A DNA stretch of 64,000 nt from Falsiruegeria mediterranea M17 (GCF_900302455.1 NZ_ONZG01000003.1:372001-436000); one strand, 5' to 3'. Numbered from the stretch's first letter, positions 1 through 9,585 are shown. Program-made: numbers and translations. The notes: a model not told the origin generated them from the letters alone.

Positions 1-1
1 C

Positions 2-778
2 CGCGGTGTTGGCCCCTACGGCTCTCTTGGCAAGGAAAAGGGCGCAGAACTGGCGGGCAATCTTCGTGCCATCAACCCCTTTGTTCTGGGGGTCTTCTTT
101 CTATTTGCTTATGATTCCAAAGGCATCGGTGGCTGGGACGACCTGAAGGGCCGCAAAATCTATAACGGTCCGCCCCGTGGCGGTGCTTTGACCAATGCGC
201 GCAGCATGATCCAGATTGTGGCGGGTCTGAAAGACGGCGAAGACTATGAAGGCATGCAGATCAACTGGGGCCAGGGCGCCACGCTGATCAGCAGCGGAGA
301 GCCGGATGCGATCGTTCTTCCGGAACTGTTCCCAAGCCCTCGTCTGACCATCCCCAGCGCAGCAGGTAAAATGACCGGTTGGTCGATGCCCAAGTCGGCC
401 TATGAAAGCGAGGCGATGGGGAAATACATGAAGGCGCCCGGAAGCGCGCCCTGGACCGCCCCAGTTGCGGATATCGAAGCGGTCATGGGGGAGGATTGGT
501 CGTTCATCTCCGAGGATGACACTTTCCGCGCCTTTGCCACGATTGGCGGCAATGTCGTGCATAAGGACATGGATGATGAGCTCGTTCATCAGCTGGTGAC
601 GACGTACATCGAGACCCTTGATGGGCTGAAATCCAAAGCGCCCTATGGCAACACCGTCGGTTTTGACTTCCCCATGCAAGGCATGTGTGGCGCCAACCCG
701 GTCAAATACCATCCCGCAGCAGCCCGCGCCTGGCGCGAGGCAGGCTATGAAGTGGATGACTGCGCCGTCGCGCAATAA
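2..778 (+). CDS. TAXI-family TRAP transporter solute-binding protein (5' partial)
   Basis: Periplasmic substrate-binding subunit of a TRAP transporter. The reading frame is open from base 2, so the gene enters from the left and 258 C-terminal residues are visible. The visible text (a RGVGPYGSLG stretch, then GWDDLKGRKI and later GPPRGGALTN) fits the second lobe of TAXI (TRAP-associated extracytoplasmic immunogenic) proteins, which are usually about 320-370 aa with a signal peptide. That N-terminal part is missing here. The gene directly precedes a fused TRAP permease, which supports the call. The substrate is unknown. The downstream sulfatase and amidohydrolase suggest an organic sulfate ester or amide, but that is inference. 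A strong hairpin lies just after the stop. Confidence 0.85.
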   Translation, partial: RGVGPYGSLGKEKGAELAGNLRAINPFVLGVFFLFAYDSKGIGGWDDLKGRKIYNGPPRGGALTNARSMIQIVAGLKDGEDYEGMQINWGQGATLISSGEPDAIVLPELFPSPRLTIPSAAGKMTGWSMPKSAYESEAMGKYMKAPGSAPWTAPVADIEAVMGEDWSFISEDDTFRAFATIGGNVVHKDMDDELVHQLVTTYIETLDGLKSKAPYGNTVGFDFPMQGMCGANPVKYHPAAARAWREAGYEVDDCAVAQ

Positions 779-800
779 CCCCAAATCGCCAAAAGTAATA

Positions 801-824
801 AGCGCCGCCAGTTTTGGCGGCGCT
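801..824 (+). promoter_or_regulatory. Intercistronic hairpin between binding protein and permease
   Basis: A perfect 10-bp inverted repeat, AGCGCCGCCA / TGGCGGCGCT, with a 4-base loop (GTTT) lies 22 bases after the binding-protein stop. No T-run follows, so it is not a classical terminator. It could protect the upstream message or reduce read-through, giving more binding protein than permease. That role is inference from its position and shape. Confidence 0.6.
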
Positions 825-855
825 GGATCTCTTAGTTCAGAAGGCTGAGACCAAA

Positions 856-3192
856 GTGGCCGACCAAGAAAAACAAGACTTGAATAACGCGCTGTTTCCC
901 AATCGGGCGGTATATGTCCTGGCGCTGATTTTTGTGGCCATGGGGGTCGTCAACAGCACGCCCGTGATCCCAGGCTGGACCGAGATGTGGCAAAGTCTAA
1001 CCGGCGTCGAGAACCTTAAGGTTCGCAGTTTCTCGACCGAATGGTTCTATCCGATCGTGTTTTTCATCATGATGCTTATCGTGATGCTTGCGCATTCGAT
1101 TTGGCGATCTTGGCGAGGAAGACATTACGCTTGGTTCGGCGCTTTTATGGACATCGCATTGATCGTCGCGGCCGGGGCCATTTCCCTCACGTATCTCATT
1201 GAAATCGACAGTGTTTGCCTGATCGACGCATTGAACGGAGATCGTGCACGGATCATGGCCGAAACCTTGCAGGCCGAGATCGAATTTGCCGAAACCATGG
1301 GCCTGCCAGCACCTGATACGGTTGAAGACCCCAAATGCGTCAACACCACGGGGGTCTGGCTGGTGGCCATCATGGGCGCGGCCATGCTGATTTTCCTGGG
1401 CTACAACATCAAGGTGTGGGGACTTCCCTTGGTTGCAGTTGCGATCCTGATCGCGCTCTATACCTTCGGCACTGTTCTGGTCTGGTACTTCCACGGACCC
1501 GACGACATCAACAAATACTTCATGACCAAGCTCGGCGGCGAACCTCGAACCTTCCTTGACGGGGTGCCCAATGTGCATGACGCGCTGGTCAACAATGCAT
1601 CGGGCATTCTGGGGCGGTTCATGAACGTCATCATGAACATGGTGTTCCCTTACATCATTCTGGGCGCGCTCTTTGGCAAATCCGCCGGTGGACGGACGCT
1701 GATCAAGATCGCCTTCCGTTGGACCCGCCACCTGCGCGGTGGTCCGGCGCACGCGGCCATTGTCAGCTCGGCGCTGTTTGGCACGATCTCAGGCGGGCCG
1801 GTGGTCAATGTGCTTTCGACCGGCGTGCTCACCATCCCAATGATGCTGAAACGCGGGTTTTCCCGGGTTTTTGCGGGCGGGGTCGAGGCAGCAGCCTCCT
1901 CGGGCGGGTCCATCATGCCGCCTGTGATGGGCGTTGCGGCCTTCATCCTCGCCTCCATGACTGGCGTGCCCTATCGGGATGTGATCATCGCGGCAGCCCT
2001 GCCTGCGGTGGCTTACTTTCTTTGCCTGTTCCTCAGCGCCTCGTTCCAATCACGCAAGCAAGGGATCGAAGCCTTTGGAGAGCTGACCGAAGACATGCGG
2101 ATCGACCGTGAAGACATCATTCACCTCATGCAGATATTCCTGCCGATCCTGATGATCCTCATTTTCCTGCTGACCCCAAAGGACATGGTGGGCTGTGGGC
2201 CGATGGCTGCGCTTCTCGGGGCCGATGCTGTGTTCCAAAACGACCGCTGCGTCGTGACCTCACTGCCGTGGATATTGCAGGTCTTTCAGAACGCCGCGGG
2301 CGATGCAGGCGCGACTGGCTGGTGGGCTGCGGCCTTTGTTCTTGTCCTGCTGTTTCTCGACAAAGAGTTCCGCGCAAAACCTCGCAAGGTTCTGGACGCT
2401 TTGGCAGAATCGGGCATCACCATCTCAACGCTGTACCTGATGCTGCTCGCGGTGACCGTCATCGACGTCTGCCTGAACTTCACTGGGCTGTCCAAGTTCG
2501 TGGCCATTGATGTGCTGCGTTTCCTGTTGTCGCTCGATCTTGGCGGAGGCGGCTCCACGACCTTCCAGTTTGTGGCCCTCATCATCACGATGCTTCTGGC
2601 GGTGTTGTTGGGTATGGGGATGCCTGCCGTTCCCGCCTATATCAACGTGGCCCTGCTGATGGGGCCACTGTTGGTCGGGCTTGGGATCGCAACCTTCACG
2701 GCGCATATGTTCATCTTCTACTTCGCCATTGCGTCGGCAATCACGCCACCAGTGGCGCTTGCCGCCTTCGCCGCCTCGACCATAACCAAGGCCGAGCCGA
2801 TGGCGACCGGGTTCAGCGCAGTGCGATCCGGGATCGTGATGTTCGCAATCCCGTTTGTGTTTGCCTTCTATCCTGAACTGTTGCTGGTGGACCAAGCCTT
2901 GCTTGACCCGGCCAGCACCTCAGGCGAACGCCTGCCAGGGTATGAAGACGGCATCCAAACCGGGGCTCTCTTGTGGTTGTTGGCGCGTTTGATCCTGGCC
3001 CTCTACCTCGTTGCAAGTGCGCTTGCAGGGCATGATGCGCGGCCGCTCTCAATCGTCTGGGTTCTCATCCGGCTTGCGACCGCTGTGGCCGTGTTGATGC
3101 GACCGGAGACCATCCAATTTGCCGCCATCGCTTTTGCAATCGCAACACTCGCCTGGCACCGCGTTGGTGCCCGGCGAGCCGAAACCGCTTGA
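856..3192 (+). CDS. TRAP transporter fused permease (DctQ-DctM type)
   Basis: Inner-membrane permease that uses an ion gradient to import the ligand delivered by the binding protein just upstream. The 778-aa chain has a 4-helix DctQ-like N-terminal part and a long DctM-like part with many hydrophobic segments. Gly-rich motifs typical of the large subunit are visible, such as GTISGGPVVNVLSTG and EAAASSGGSIMPPVMG. Fused permeases are the usual partners of TAXI binding proteins. A longer frame begins at a TTG at 814, but that start lies inside the hairpin at 801-824. The GTG at 856 falls outside it and gives a natural soluble N-terminus (VADQEKQD), so I prefer it. The stop overlaps the region just before the sulfatase start. 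Confidence 0.88.
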   Translation: MADQEKQDLNNALFPNRAVYVLALIFVAMGVVNSTPVIPGWTEMWQSLTGVENLKVRSFSTEWFYPIVFFIMMLIVMLAHSIWRSWRGRHYAWFGAFMDIALIVAAGAISLTYLIEIDSVCLIDALNGDRARIMAETLQAEIEFAETMGLPAPDTVEDPKCVNTTGVWLVAIMGAAMLIFLGYNIKVWGLPLVAVAILIALYTFGTVLVWYFHGPDDINKYFMTKLGGEPRTFLDGVPNVHDALVNNASGILGRFMNVIMNMVFPYIILGALFGKSAGGRTLIKIAFRWTRHLRGGPAHAAIVSSALFGTISGGPVVNVLSTGVLTIPMMLKRGFSRVFAGGVEAAASSGGSIMPPVMGVAAFILASMTGVPYRDVIIAAALPAVAYFLCLFLSASFQSRKQGIEAFGELTEDMRIDREDIIHLMQIFLPILMILIFLLTPKDMVGCGPMAALLGADAVFQNDRCVVTSLPWILQVFQNAAGDAGATGWWAAAFVLVLLFLDKEFRAKPRKVLDALAESGITISTLYLMLLAVTVIDVCLNFTGLSKFVAIDVLRFLLSLDLGGGGSTTFQFVALIITMLLAVLLGMGMPAVPAYINVALLMGPLLVGLGIATFTAHMFIFYFAIASAITPPVALAAFAASTITKAEPMATGFSAVRSGIVMFAIPFVFAFYPELLLVDQALLDPASTSGERLPGYEDGIQTGALLWLLARLILALYLVASALAGHDARPLSIVWVLIRLATAVAVLMRPETIQFAAIAFAIATLAWHRVGARRAETA

Positions 3193-3209
3193 AGCAGGAA
3201 GATAACGAA

Positions 3210-4772
3210 ATGAAGAAACGCCCGAACTTCCTGTTTCTCATAACGGATCAGCAGCGCGCGGATTGGTTGGGATGTTACGGCCACCCGGTTCTGAAGACCC
3301 CCAATATCGATTCCATCGCAGCGCGCGGCACACGGTTTGACAACTTTCACACGGCATCGCCCGTCTGCATGCCAAACCGGGCCTCGCTTCTGACTGGCCG
3401 ATACCCCAGTGTGCACGGTCTTCGCTACAACGGGTGCGTCCTGCCAGAAAATGCCAGCACCTTTGTCGATGTGCTCGCCGATGCGGGCTATCACACTGCG
3501 GCAATTGGCAAGAGTCACTTGCAGCCCTTCACCGGGATTGCGCCCATGGGCAAAGACCTAAAGGACATCGCAGCCACACCAGAGGCGTGGAAAGACACTC
3601 GGTTGGCACAGTACGAAGAAGAGCCGGAGCACTATCAAGGCGAAGACCGCTACGACATCAAAACCCCATATTACGGCTACCAGCACGTCGATATGGTCAC
3701 CTCGCATGGGGACCGTTGTGGTGGGCATTATCAGCAGTGGTTCCGTGAAAATGCCAAGGATTGGGAGGCTCTGACCGATCCCGCAAATGAACTTCCGCAC
3801 AATTATTCCTGCCCGCAGGCGTATCGAACACCGATCCCCGAGGAGCTCTATCCCACCGGGTACATCCGCGACCGGGCCATCGACTATGTCCAGGCGCGGG
3901 CGGATCAGGACGAACCCTTCTTCGCCTTTGTCAGTTTTCCCGACCCACATCACCCCTTCAATCCACCGGGCAAGTACTGGGACATGTACAGCCCGGATGA
4001 TTTCGAAGTGTCCCTGCCGTTCCAGGCACACAAGAACCCGACACCCCCAATGCGCTGGTTGCATGACCAGTGGAAGAATGGCGGTGATCAGGCCACCCCT
4101 CAAACCGCGATGATGCTGGGTGAGCAACAGATCAAAGAAGCCATGGCCCTGTCGGCCGGTATGATGGCGTTTATTGATGATGCCATCGGAGACATCCTGA
4201 ACTCATTGGAAGAGAGTGGGCAACTGGACAACACTGTCATCTGCTACAACTCGGACCACGGCGATTATCTGGGTGACTTCAACATGATGCTCAAGGGCGC
4301 TTTGCCCTTCCGCAGCATCACGCGCGTGCCCTTCATCTGGTCCGATCCAGACGGGCCCTCGGAAACTTCATCGGATGCACTGTGTTCGACTGTGGACCTT
4401 GCTGCCACGATTCTCGATCGCGCAGGGCTGAAACCCTTCAACGGCAATCAAGGGCAGAGCTTTTTGCCAGCAACCCAAGGCGCGGAAGGCCCCCGGAGCG
4501 AAGCGCTGGTCGAGTACAACGATGGTGGCAATCGCCTTGGGTTCGATCTGCCGGCACGGGTGCGTTCACTCGTGACGCCCGAATGGCGCTACACCATCTA
4601 TCGGGATCAGGCCTGGGGTGAGTTGTACGATCTGACCAACGATCCAAACGAGACCGAAAACCTTTGGGACAGCCCCAATCATCAATCCGTCCGGGCACAG
4701 CTTTCCGAACGGCTTGTGCACCACTTGATTGCCCAAATGGATGAAAGCCCGCAGGCAGATCGCCTAGCTTGA
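3210..4772 (+). CDS. Type I (formylglycine-dependent) sulfatase
   Basis: Hydrolase of the alkaline-phosphatase fold that cleaves sulfate (or phosphonate) esters. At about residues 51-57 it carries PVCMPNR, which matches C-x-P-x-R: Cys53 would be converted to formylglycine by a maturase not seen in this window. The N-terminal metal-binding DQQ (NFLFLITDQQRADWLG) and a late NSDHGDYLGD metal motif are also present. Length is 520 aa, normal for the family. ATG 3210 is chosen because AGGAAG sits 8 bases upstream; an in-frame TTG at 3189 overlaps the permease stop and has no better ribosome site. No signal peptide is seen, so it probably acts in the cytoplasm on imported substrate. The exact substrate cannot be read from sequence. 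Confidence 0.88.
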   Translation: MKKRPNFLFLITDQQRADWLGCYGHPVLKTPNIDSIAARGTRFDNFHTASPVCMPNRASLLTGRYPSVHGLRYNGCVLPENASTFVDVLADAGYHTAAIGKSHLQPFTGIAPMGKDLKDIAATPEAWKDTRLAQYEEEPEHYQGEDRYDIKTPYYGYQHVDMVTSHGDRCGGHYQQWFRENAKDWEALTDPANELPHNYSCPQAYRTPIPEELYPTGYIRDRAIDYVQARADQDEPFFAFVSFPDPHHPFNPPGKYWDMYSPDDFEVSLPFQAHKNPTPPMRWLHDQWKNGGDQATPQTAMMLGEQQIKEAMALSAGMMAFIDDAIGDILNSLEESGQLDNTVICYNSDHGDYLGDFNMMLKGALPFRSITRVPFIWSDPDGPSETSSDALCSTVDLAATILDRAGLKPFNGNQGQSFLPATQGAEGPRSEALVEYNDGGNRLGFDLPARVRSLVTPEWRYTIYRDQAWGELYDLTNDPNETENLWDSPNHQSVRAQLSERLVHHLIAQMDESPQADRLA

Positions 4773-4823
4773 AAATACAGTTCTCCGTGCTTTCGTCACG
4801 GTTCCAAAGGAAGGACGCCGCCA

Positions 4824-6479
4824 TTGCCACATGCTGATGAAATCTGGACAGGCGGCACAATCCTGACGATGGATCCCGCCAATCCATTGGCCGAGGCGAT
4901 GGCTGTCACCGGCGGGAAAATCACCGCAGTTGGTCGCTCTTCTGACGTTGAAAATCTCATCGGCTCCGGCACAACCATCCACAAATTGCATGGGCGCTTT
5001 GTCATGCCGGGTCTGGTCGAAAGTCACACCCACGCCCTTTGGGGGGCCTGCCGAACGTTGTTTGACATCTACGTGGGCTTCGACGCCAGTCTTACCGATT
5101 TGCTCGATGCCGTCCAAGAACGCTGTCGGGAAAACGATCCTAGCCAGGTCGTGTTCGGTGGCCCATGGCGACCGGTGATGCGCCCGGAAATGGGGGCGAA
5201 CCCGCGCGAACTGCTCGATGCGATTTCGACAGAGCACACCATCGTGCTGCACGATGCCAGTCAGCATTTGCTGTGGTGTAACTCTCTTGCCTTGCAACGT
5301 GCGGGCATAGGCCCAGATGCCCCGGACATTCCGGGTGGCATTATCGAACGTGACCCTGCCACCGGCGCGCCCAACGGCATTCTCGCCGAAACCGCCACCG
5401 CCGCAGCCCGGGCCCTTGTCGCGCGCTCGCCAGATCAGCTTGGCGAGGCGGTGAGAGAAGCGGTGCGCTACTTCACCAGCTTTGGGTTTACTGCCTTCAA
5501 AGAACCGATGGCGTTTGAGGAAGAGCTTCGCACCTATCAGACAGCGGACCAGTGCGGCGATCTAAGCATGCACATGGCCGCGCATATCGTGCACTCCAGC
5601 CCCTTGGGCGGGAACCTCGTGCCTTATGACGCAATGGATCGCCTGCGGCGTACGTATGCCAGCGAGAATGTACGACTGGACTTTGCCAAGCTGTTTCTTG
5701 ATGGCGTGGCACCTGGGTTCACGGCGTCCTTCATCGAGCCCTATCTTGCCGAAAGCGGATATGACGCCGCCTTACACGATCCAGATGCGACCTTGCTCAT
5801 CCCGCCAGCCGAGTTGAACGACATGCTGATCCAGCTGGATCGGCGGGGCTTCACGGTGAAGATGCATGCGGTTGGGGACAACGCGATCCGCAAAGGGCTT
5901 GATGCAATCGCCGCGGCCCGAGCAGCCAACGGCCCCAGCGACATGCGCCATGAAATCGCACATTCCAGCTTTGTCTCGGATACGGACTTGTGCCGTTTCA
6001 ACGGCCTGAACGCCGTCGCCGAGGTTTCGCCCAAGATGTGGTACCCCAATCCGGGCACAGCGGTTCAAAAGGCTCTGTTGGGAACAGACCGGGTCGAAAA
6101 GAACCACCGCATCGCCGATCTCCTCGCCGCTGGTGCCGAAGTGATCTATGGCTCAGACTGGCCCGCATCGGCGCCCGACGCCAATCCCTGGACCGGCTTG
6201 GCAGGCATGATGACACGTCGCAGCGTCGACCCGAATTTTCCCGGTACATTGGCGCCGAACCAAGCGATCTCGCTGGCGAATGCTCTTCCAATCTTTACGT
6301 CAAACGGCGCGCGTTCACTTGGTATGGAGCACGAGACGGGCTCTATCCAAGCGGGTAAATGGGCCGATTTCATTATCTTGAAAGAAGACCTTCTAAACAC
6401 CCAGCCAATGGACGTTGCAGCGATCCGTCCTCAAAGAACCTACTGGAAGGGACGGGTTGTATTCGAGTCCTGTGACTGA
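4824..6479 (+). CDS. YtcJ-like metal-dependent amidohydrolase (amidohydrolase family 3)
   Basis: Cytoplasmic hydrolase of the amidohydrolase superfamily, 551 aa. Metal-site elements are visible in order: ESHTHALWG (H-x-H), a KLFLDG segment, MHAVGDNAIR, HEIAHSSFV and YGSDWPAS with the catalytic Asp. The N-terminal beta part (WTGGTILTMDPANPLAEAMAV) and the C-terminal WADFIIL strand complete the usual composite beta domain. The start is a TTG: the sequence AAGGAAGGA ends 8 bases before it and no in-frame ATG is nearby. The gene is 51 bases after the sulfatase in the same direction, so the TRAP genes, sulfatase and amidohydrolase probably form one catabolic operon. The substrate is unknown; YtcJ-like proteins act on varied amides. 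Confidence 0.85.
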   Translation: MPHADEIWTGGTILTMDPANPLAEAMAVTGGKITAVGRSSDVENLIGSGTTIHKLHGRFVMPGLVESHTHALWGACRTLFDIYVGFDASLTDLLDAVQERCRENDPSQVVFGGPWRPVMRPEMGANPRELLDAISTEHTIVLHDASQHLLWCNSLALQRAGIGPDAPDIPGGIIERDPATGAPNGILAETATAAARALVARSPDQLGEAVREAVRYFTSFGFTAFKEPMAFEEELRTYQTADQCGDLSMHMAAHIVHSSPLGGNLVPYDAMDRLRRTYASENVRLDFAKLFLDGVAPGFTASFIEPYLAESGYDAALHDPDATLLIPPAELNDMLIQLDRRGFTVKMHAVGDNAIRKGLDAIAAARAANGPSDMRHEIAHSSFVSDTDLCRFNGLNAVAEVSPKMWYPNPGTAVQKALLGTDRVEKNHRIADLLAAGAEVIYGSDWPASAPDANPWTGLAGMMTRRSVDPNFPGTLAPNQAISLANALPIFTSNGARSLGMEHETGSIQAGKWADFIILKEDLLNTQPMDVAAIRPQRTYWKGRVVFESCD

Positions 6480-7014
6480 ACCGAGCGCGACCCTCTATCT
6501 CATGATCGGGCCGTTACAAGCGGGCGGCAAGTACAGGGCAGCGAAGACATCGCAGAAGCTATGCAGAGCCAGGTGTGTGGTGGGAGGGGCGAAGTGCCGG
6601 CTGCAGGGCCTTTGCGGCTGCATGGCGTGGCCAGTTGAGATGGTCCGCTTTCAGCCCAAAGCGGACGTGGACTTGACCTAGTTAACTTGAGAAATATGGG
6701 CTCAAAACAACCGAGCCGGGTGGCCTTCGGAATGGCGCTTTGGGGATGTTGGTTAGAATTTGCAAAGGTCGCCTTACTACGGGCGCTTTCGCGGTGGTTT
6801 TTCATCTCCTGAATCAATGCTGAGTACCTGCAGAAACAGCGCACGAATCGGTTTCAAGTGGATTGCCGTCGAGGTGCGTCCGGTTAGCAGCGCTGCATGG
6901 GTTTCATAGGGATTTGCACGGAATCTGGGTATAAATCTGGTGGATTTCGACAGATTTACGAAGCCGGAATGGCCGCGAAGCGTGGCTTAAGGAGTTGTTT
7001 TTGGAAGTTTTTCA
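6480..7014. other. Non-coding stretch next to tRNA-Thr
   Basis: About 535 bases without a convincing gene: frames are short and show no family signature. It contains one perfect palindrome (6643-6666), listed separately. It lies directly beside the 3' end of a tRNA gene, the usual entry point for integrating elements, but I found no integrase frame and no repeated copy of the tRNA 3' end. It may be decayed element DNA or plain spacer. Confidence 0.5.
6643..6666. repeat. Perfect palindrome, possible dispersed repeat
   Basis: GTCCGCTTT, a 6-base loop (CAGCCC) and AAAGCGGAC form a perfect 9-bp stem in the non-coding stretch. There is no T-run on either side. It resembles small palindromes scattered in Roseobacter-type genomes, but this window holds only one copy, so its dispersed nature is inference. 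Confidence 0.45.
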
Positions 7015-7089
<75 letters not shown>

Positions 7090-7172
7090 GCCGTGGGGGG
7101 CTGATTAGACTCAAACGAAACCGGGTGCAAGGGCATCTGGACGGTTTTTTTCGGCTCCTGTAGAGAAGAGTT

Positions 7173-7328
7173 ATGGCAGACAAAGATACACCCCGACAAA
7201 AGGCAAAAACCGAAGCGTCGCGCGAAGACAGGCTCAAGGCGGCGCTCAAGGCAAACCTGGGTCGGCGCAAGGCGCAGGCCAAGGCGCGCACGGTTCAAAG
7301 CGACGGTAATGAGGAAAGCGAGGGTTAA
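7173..7328 (+). CDS. Small conserved basic protein upstream of murA
   Basis: A 51-aa frame starting MADKDTPRQKAKTEASREDR and ending in NEESEG. The centre is an alternating Lys/Arg/Ala/Leu helix (RLKAALKANLGRRKAQAKAR), highly basic, with an acidic tail. A purine-rich ribosome site (AGAGAAGAG) lies just before the ATG, and the stop is only 6 bases before murA, so the two are probably co-transcribed. I recall similar short proteins ahead of murA in related genomes, but no function is known to me. It could be RNA- or ribosome-associated, judging only by charge. Confidence 0.7.
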   Translation: MADKDTPRQKAKTEASREDRLKAALKANLGRRKAQAKARTVQSDGNEESEG

Positions 7329-7334
7329 GGGCAG

Positions 7335-8600
7335 ATGGATTCGATTCTGGTGACAGGGAATGGCGCGCTGAGCGGCCAGATCCCGATTGCAGGGGCCAAA
7401 AACGCGTGTCTGACGCTGATGCCCGCCACGCTGCTCAGCGAAGAACCGCTGACGCTGACCAATGCGCCGCGTCTGAGCGACATCAAGACCATGACCGCGC
7501 TTCTACAGTCGCTGGGGGCCGAGGTTTCGACGCTGCAGGACGGGCAGGTCATCGCCATGTCCAGTCACGACCTGACCAGCCACACGGCGGACTATGAAAT
7601 CGTGCGCAAGATGCGCGCGTCGAACTTGGTGCTTGGGCCGTTGTTGGCACGGTTCGGTCAGGCCGTGGTCTCGCTGCCGGGCGGATGTGCTATTGGCGCG
7701 CGGCCGATGGACCTTCACACCGAAGGGCTTGAAGCGCTGGGGGCCGAGATCGAACTCAAGGACGGGTATCTTCACGCGAGCGCTCCTCGTGGTTTGACAG
7801 GCGCAGTGCATGAGATGCGGTTTGCATCTGTCGGCGCGACGGAAAACATCGTCATGGCCGCGACGCTGGCCAAAGGCACCACGGTGCTCAAGAACGCCGC
7901 GCGTGAACCCGAGATCGTCGATCTGGTCGAATGCCTGCGCAAGATGGGTGCGCAGATTTCGGGCGAGGGGACGTCGACCATCGAAATCCAAGGCGTCGAT
8001 CGCCTGCATGGCGCCACGCATCAGGTGGTGACCGACCGGATCGAATTGGGCACGTATATGCTGGCACCAGCGATCTGCGGCGGTGAGGTTGAATTGCTGG
8101 GCGGACGTCTGAGCCTGGTAGGAGCCTTTGTTGAAAAGCTTGATGCCGCCGGGATTGATGTCGAAGAGACGGCAAAGGGTCTGAAAGTGCGCCGCCGCAA
8201 TGGCCGGGTTCAGGCCGTAGACGTGACAACCGAGCCGTTTCCGGGGTTCCCGACCGATTTGCAGGCGCAGATGATGGCGTTGTTGTGCACGGCCGAGGGC
8301 ACCAGTGTGCTGGAAGAGAAGATTTTCGAGAACCGTTTCATGCATGCGCCGGAGTTGACCCGCATGGGTGCGCGGATCGATGTGCAGGGCGGAACGGCCA
8401 CCGTGACCGGGGTGGATCGCCTAAAAGGCGCGCCGGTGATGGCGACCGATTTGCGGGCCAGTGTTTCACTGATACTCGCGGGGCTGGCGGCCGAGGGTGA
8501 AACCGTGGTCAGTCGGGTCTATCATCTTGATCGGGGGTACGAACATGTGGTGCAGAAACTCGAAGGTGTGGGTGCAAAAATCGAACGGATCAAAAGCTGA
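7335..8600 (+). CDS. murA: UDP-N-acetylglucosamine 1-carboxyvinyltransferase
   Basis: First committed enzyme of peptidoglycan synthesis: it transfers enolpyruvate from PEP to UDP-GlcNAc in the cytoplasm and is the target of fosfomycin. The 421 aa match the family length. The substrate Lys-Asn pair (AGAKNA, K22/N23) and the catalytic loop [12 protein letters not shown] are present. The loop has Cys118 (the fosfomycin-reactive cysteine), so the enzyme should be sensitive unless other mechanisms exist. The stop shares one base with the next start (TGATG), giving tight coupling to the DUF2948 gene. Confidence 0.97.
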   Translation: MDSILVTGNGALSGQIPIAGAKNACLTLMPATLLSEEPLTLTNAPRLSDIKTMTALLQSLGAEVSTLQDGQVIAMSSHDLTSHTADYEIVRKMRASNLVLGPLLARFGQAVVSLPGGCAIGARPMDLHTEGLEALGAEIELKDGYLHASAPRGLTGAVHEMRFASVGATENIVMAATLAKGTTVLKNAAREPEIVDLVECLRKMGAQISGEGTSTIEIQGVDRLHGATHQVVTDRIELGTYMLAPAICGGEVELLGGRLSLVGAFVEKLDAAGIDVEETAKGLKVRRRNGRVQAVDVTTEPFPGFPTDLQAQMMALLCTAEGTSVLEEKIFENRFMHAPELTRMGARIDVQGGTATVTGVDRLKGAPVMATDLRASVSLILAGLAAEGETVVSRVYHLDRGYEHVVQKLEGVGAKIERIKS

Positions 8601-9076
8601 TGGTTGACGCAACATTCGAAGACGGCCGCGAGGCTCCGCTGAACCTGGGCGCACTGGATGACGAGGACCTGAAGGTTATCTCGACCCTTTCCCAGGACGC
8701 GGTGTTTCCAATCACCGAGATGTCCTGGCGCGCATCCGAGCGGCGTTTTGCACTCCTGATCAACCGCTTTCGGTGGGAGGACGAGGACGCCGCACGCAAA
8801 CGCGGCCGCGCCTTTGAGCGGGTGCAATCGGTGCTGGTGGTCGACAATGTGCTCAAAGTGGCAAGTCAGGGCATCGACCGGTCCGACAAGGACATGGTTC
8901 TGTCACTGTTGTCAGTCGAATTCGAAGCGGGCGAGGACGGCACGGGCCATGTGTTGTTGACGCTTGCGGGTGACGGCGCGATCAGGTTGCAGGTCGAGGC
9001 GCTCGACGTCTCGCTCAAGGATGTGACACGGCCCTATGTGGCGCCGTCGAAACACGTGCCCAGCCATTCGGACTGA
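8600..9076 (+). CDS. DUF2948 family protein
   Basis: A 158-aa soluble protein of the alphaproteobacterial DUF2948 family. The opening LNLGALDDEDLKVISTLSQDAV, the central ERRFALLINRFRWEDED segment, and the closing ALDVSLKDVTRPYVAPSKHVPSH, are typical of it. No catalytic motif is recognised and the function is unknown. In Rhodobacteraceae this gene is regularly found between murA and hisD, which is its place here. It overlaps murA by one base and the following acetyltransferase gene by one base. Confidence 0.88.
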   Translation: MVDATFEDGREAPLNLGALDDEDLKVISTLSQDAVFPITEMSWRASERRFALLINRFRWEDEDAARKRGRAFERVQSVLVVDNVLKVASQGIDRSDKDMVLSLLSVEFEAGEDGTGHVLLTLAGDGAIRLQVEALDVSLKDVTRPYVAPSKHVPSHSD

Positions 9077-9585
9077 TGCAGAACAAGCGGGGTATTTCGC
9101 AGACGTTTGGCGGTGTGCCCCAAGGTCAGCGGGTGCGCACGGCCACGGTGTTCGATGTCTTCGACATGAGCCGGGTTCTAATCCGGTCGATCACCGAACT
9201 GTGCGAGGCGGACCATCAGGGTGACCCGGACCAGATTGCTGCGTGGACCGCCAACAAGTCCCCCGAGGGGATCCGGCAGTGGTTGAGCGGCGCGCACGAT
9301 CTGTGGGTGGCCGAACTGCAGGGGCAGATCTGTGGTGTTGGTGCAGCCTCTCCGGATGGGGTGGTGTCGGTTCTTTATGTAGATCCGTCAGCCGTTGGGC
9401 GCGGGGTTGGAACCGCATTGCTAATGCAGGCCGAACAGCACCTGCGCGAGGCCGGGCATCACAAAGCCACGTTGGACAGCACTGCAACAGCGCGCGACTT
9501 TTATCTGCGCCTTGGGTGGTCTGAAGACTGCACCCCTCAGGTTGGCTTTGCGAAAGCCAAGTACCCACTCAGCAAGGTGCTCTGA
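9076..9585 (+). CDS. GNAT family N-acetyltransferase
   Basis: A 169-aa acetyl-CoA-dependent transferase. Motif A, SVLYVDPSAVGRGVGTALLMQAEQ, contains the acetyl-CoA pyrophosphate-binding G-R-G-V-G-T. It is followed by the usual second helix and a late RDFYLRLGW segment. The first 25 residues look dispensable, so a later start is possible, but the one-base overlap with the DUF2948 stop favours 9076. The acceptor substrate is not predictable. It interrupts the conserved DUF2948-hisD neighbourhood, suggesting later insertion. Confidence 0.85.
   Translation: MQNKRGISQTFGGVPQGQRVRTATVFDVFDMSRVLIRSITELCEADHQGDPDQIAAWTANKSPEGIRQWLSGAHDLWVAELQGQICGVGAASPDGVVSVLYVDPSAVGRGVGTALLMQAEQHLREAGHHKATLDSTATARDFYLRLGWSEDCTPQVGFAKAKYPLSKVL

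Noticed and set aside
6480-7014. Integrase or mobile element at the tRNA
   Set aside because: No frame with integrase motifs and no duplicated tRNA end was found.
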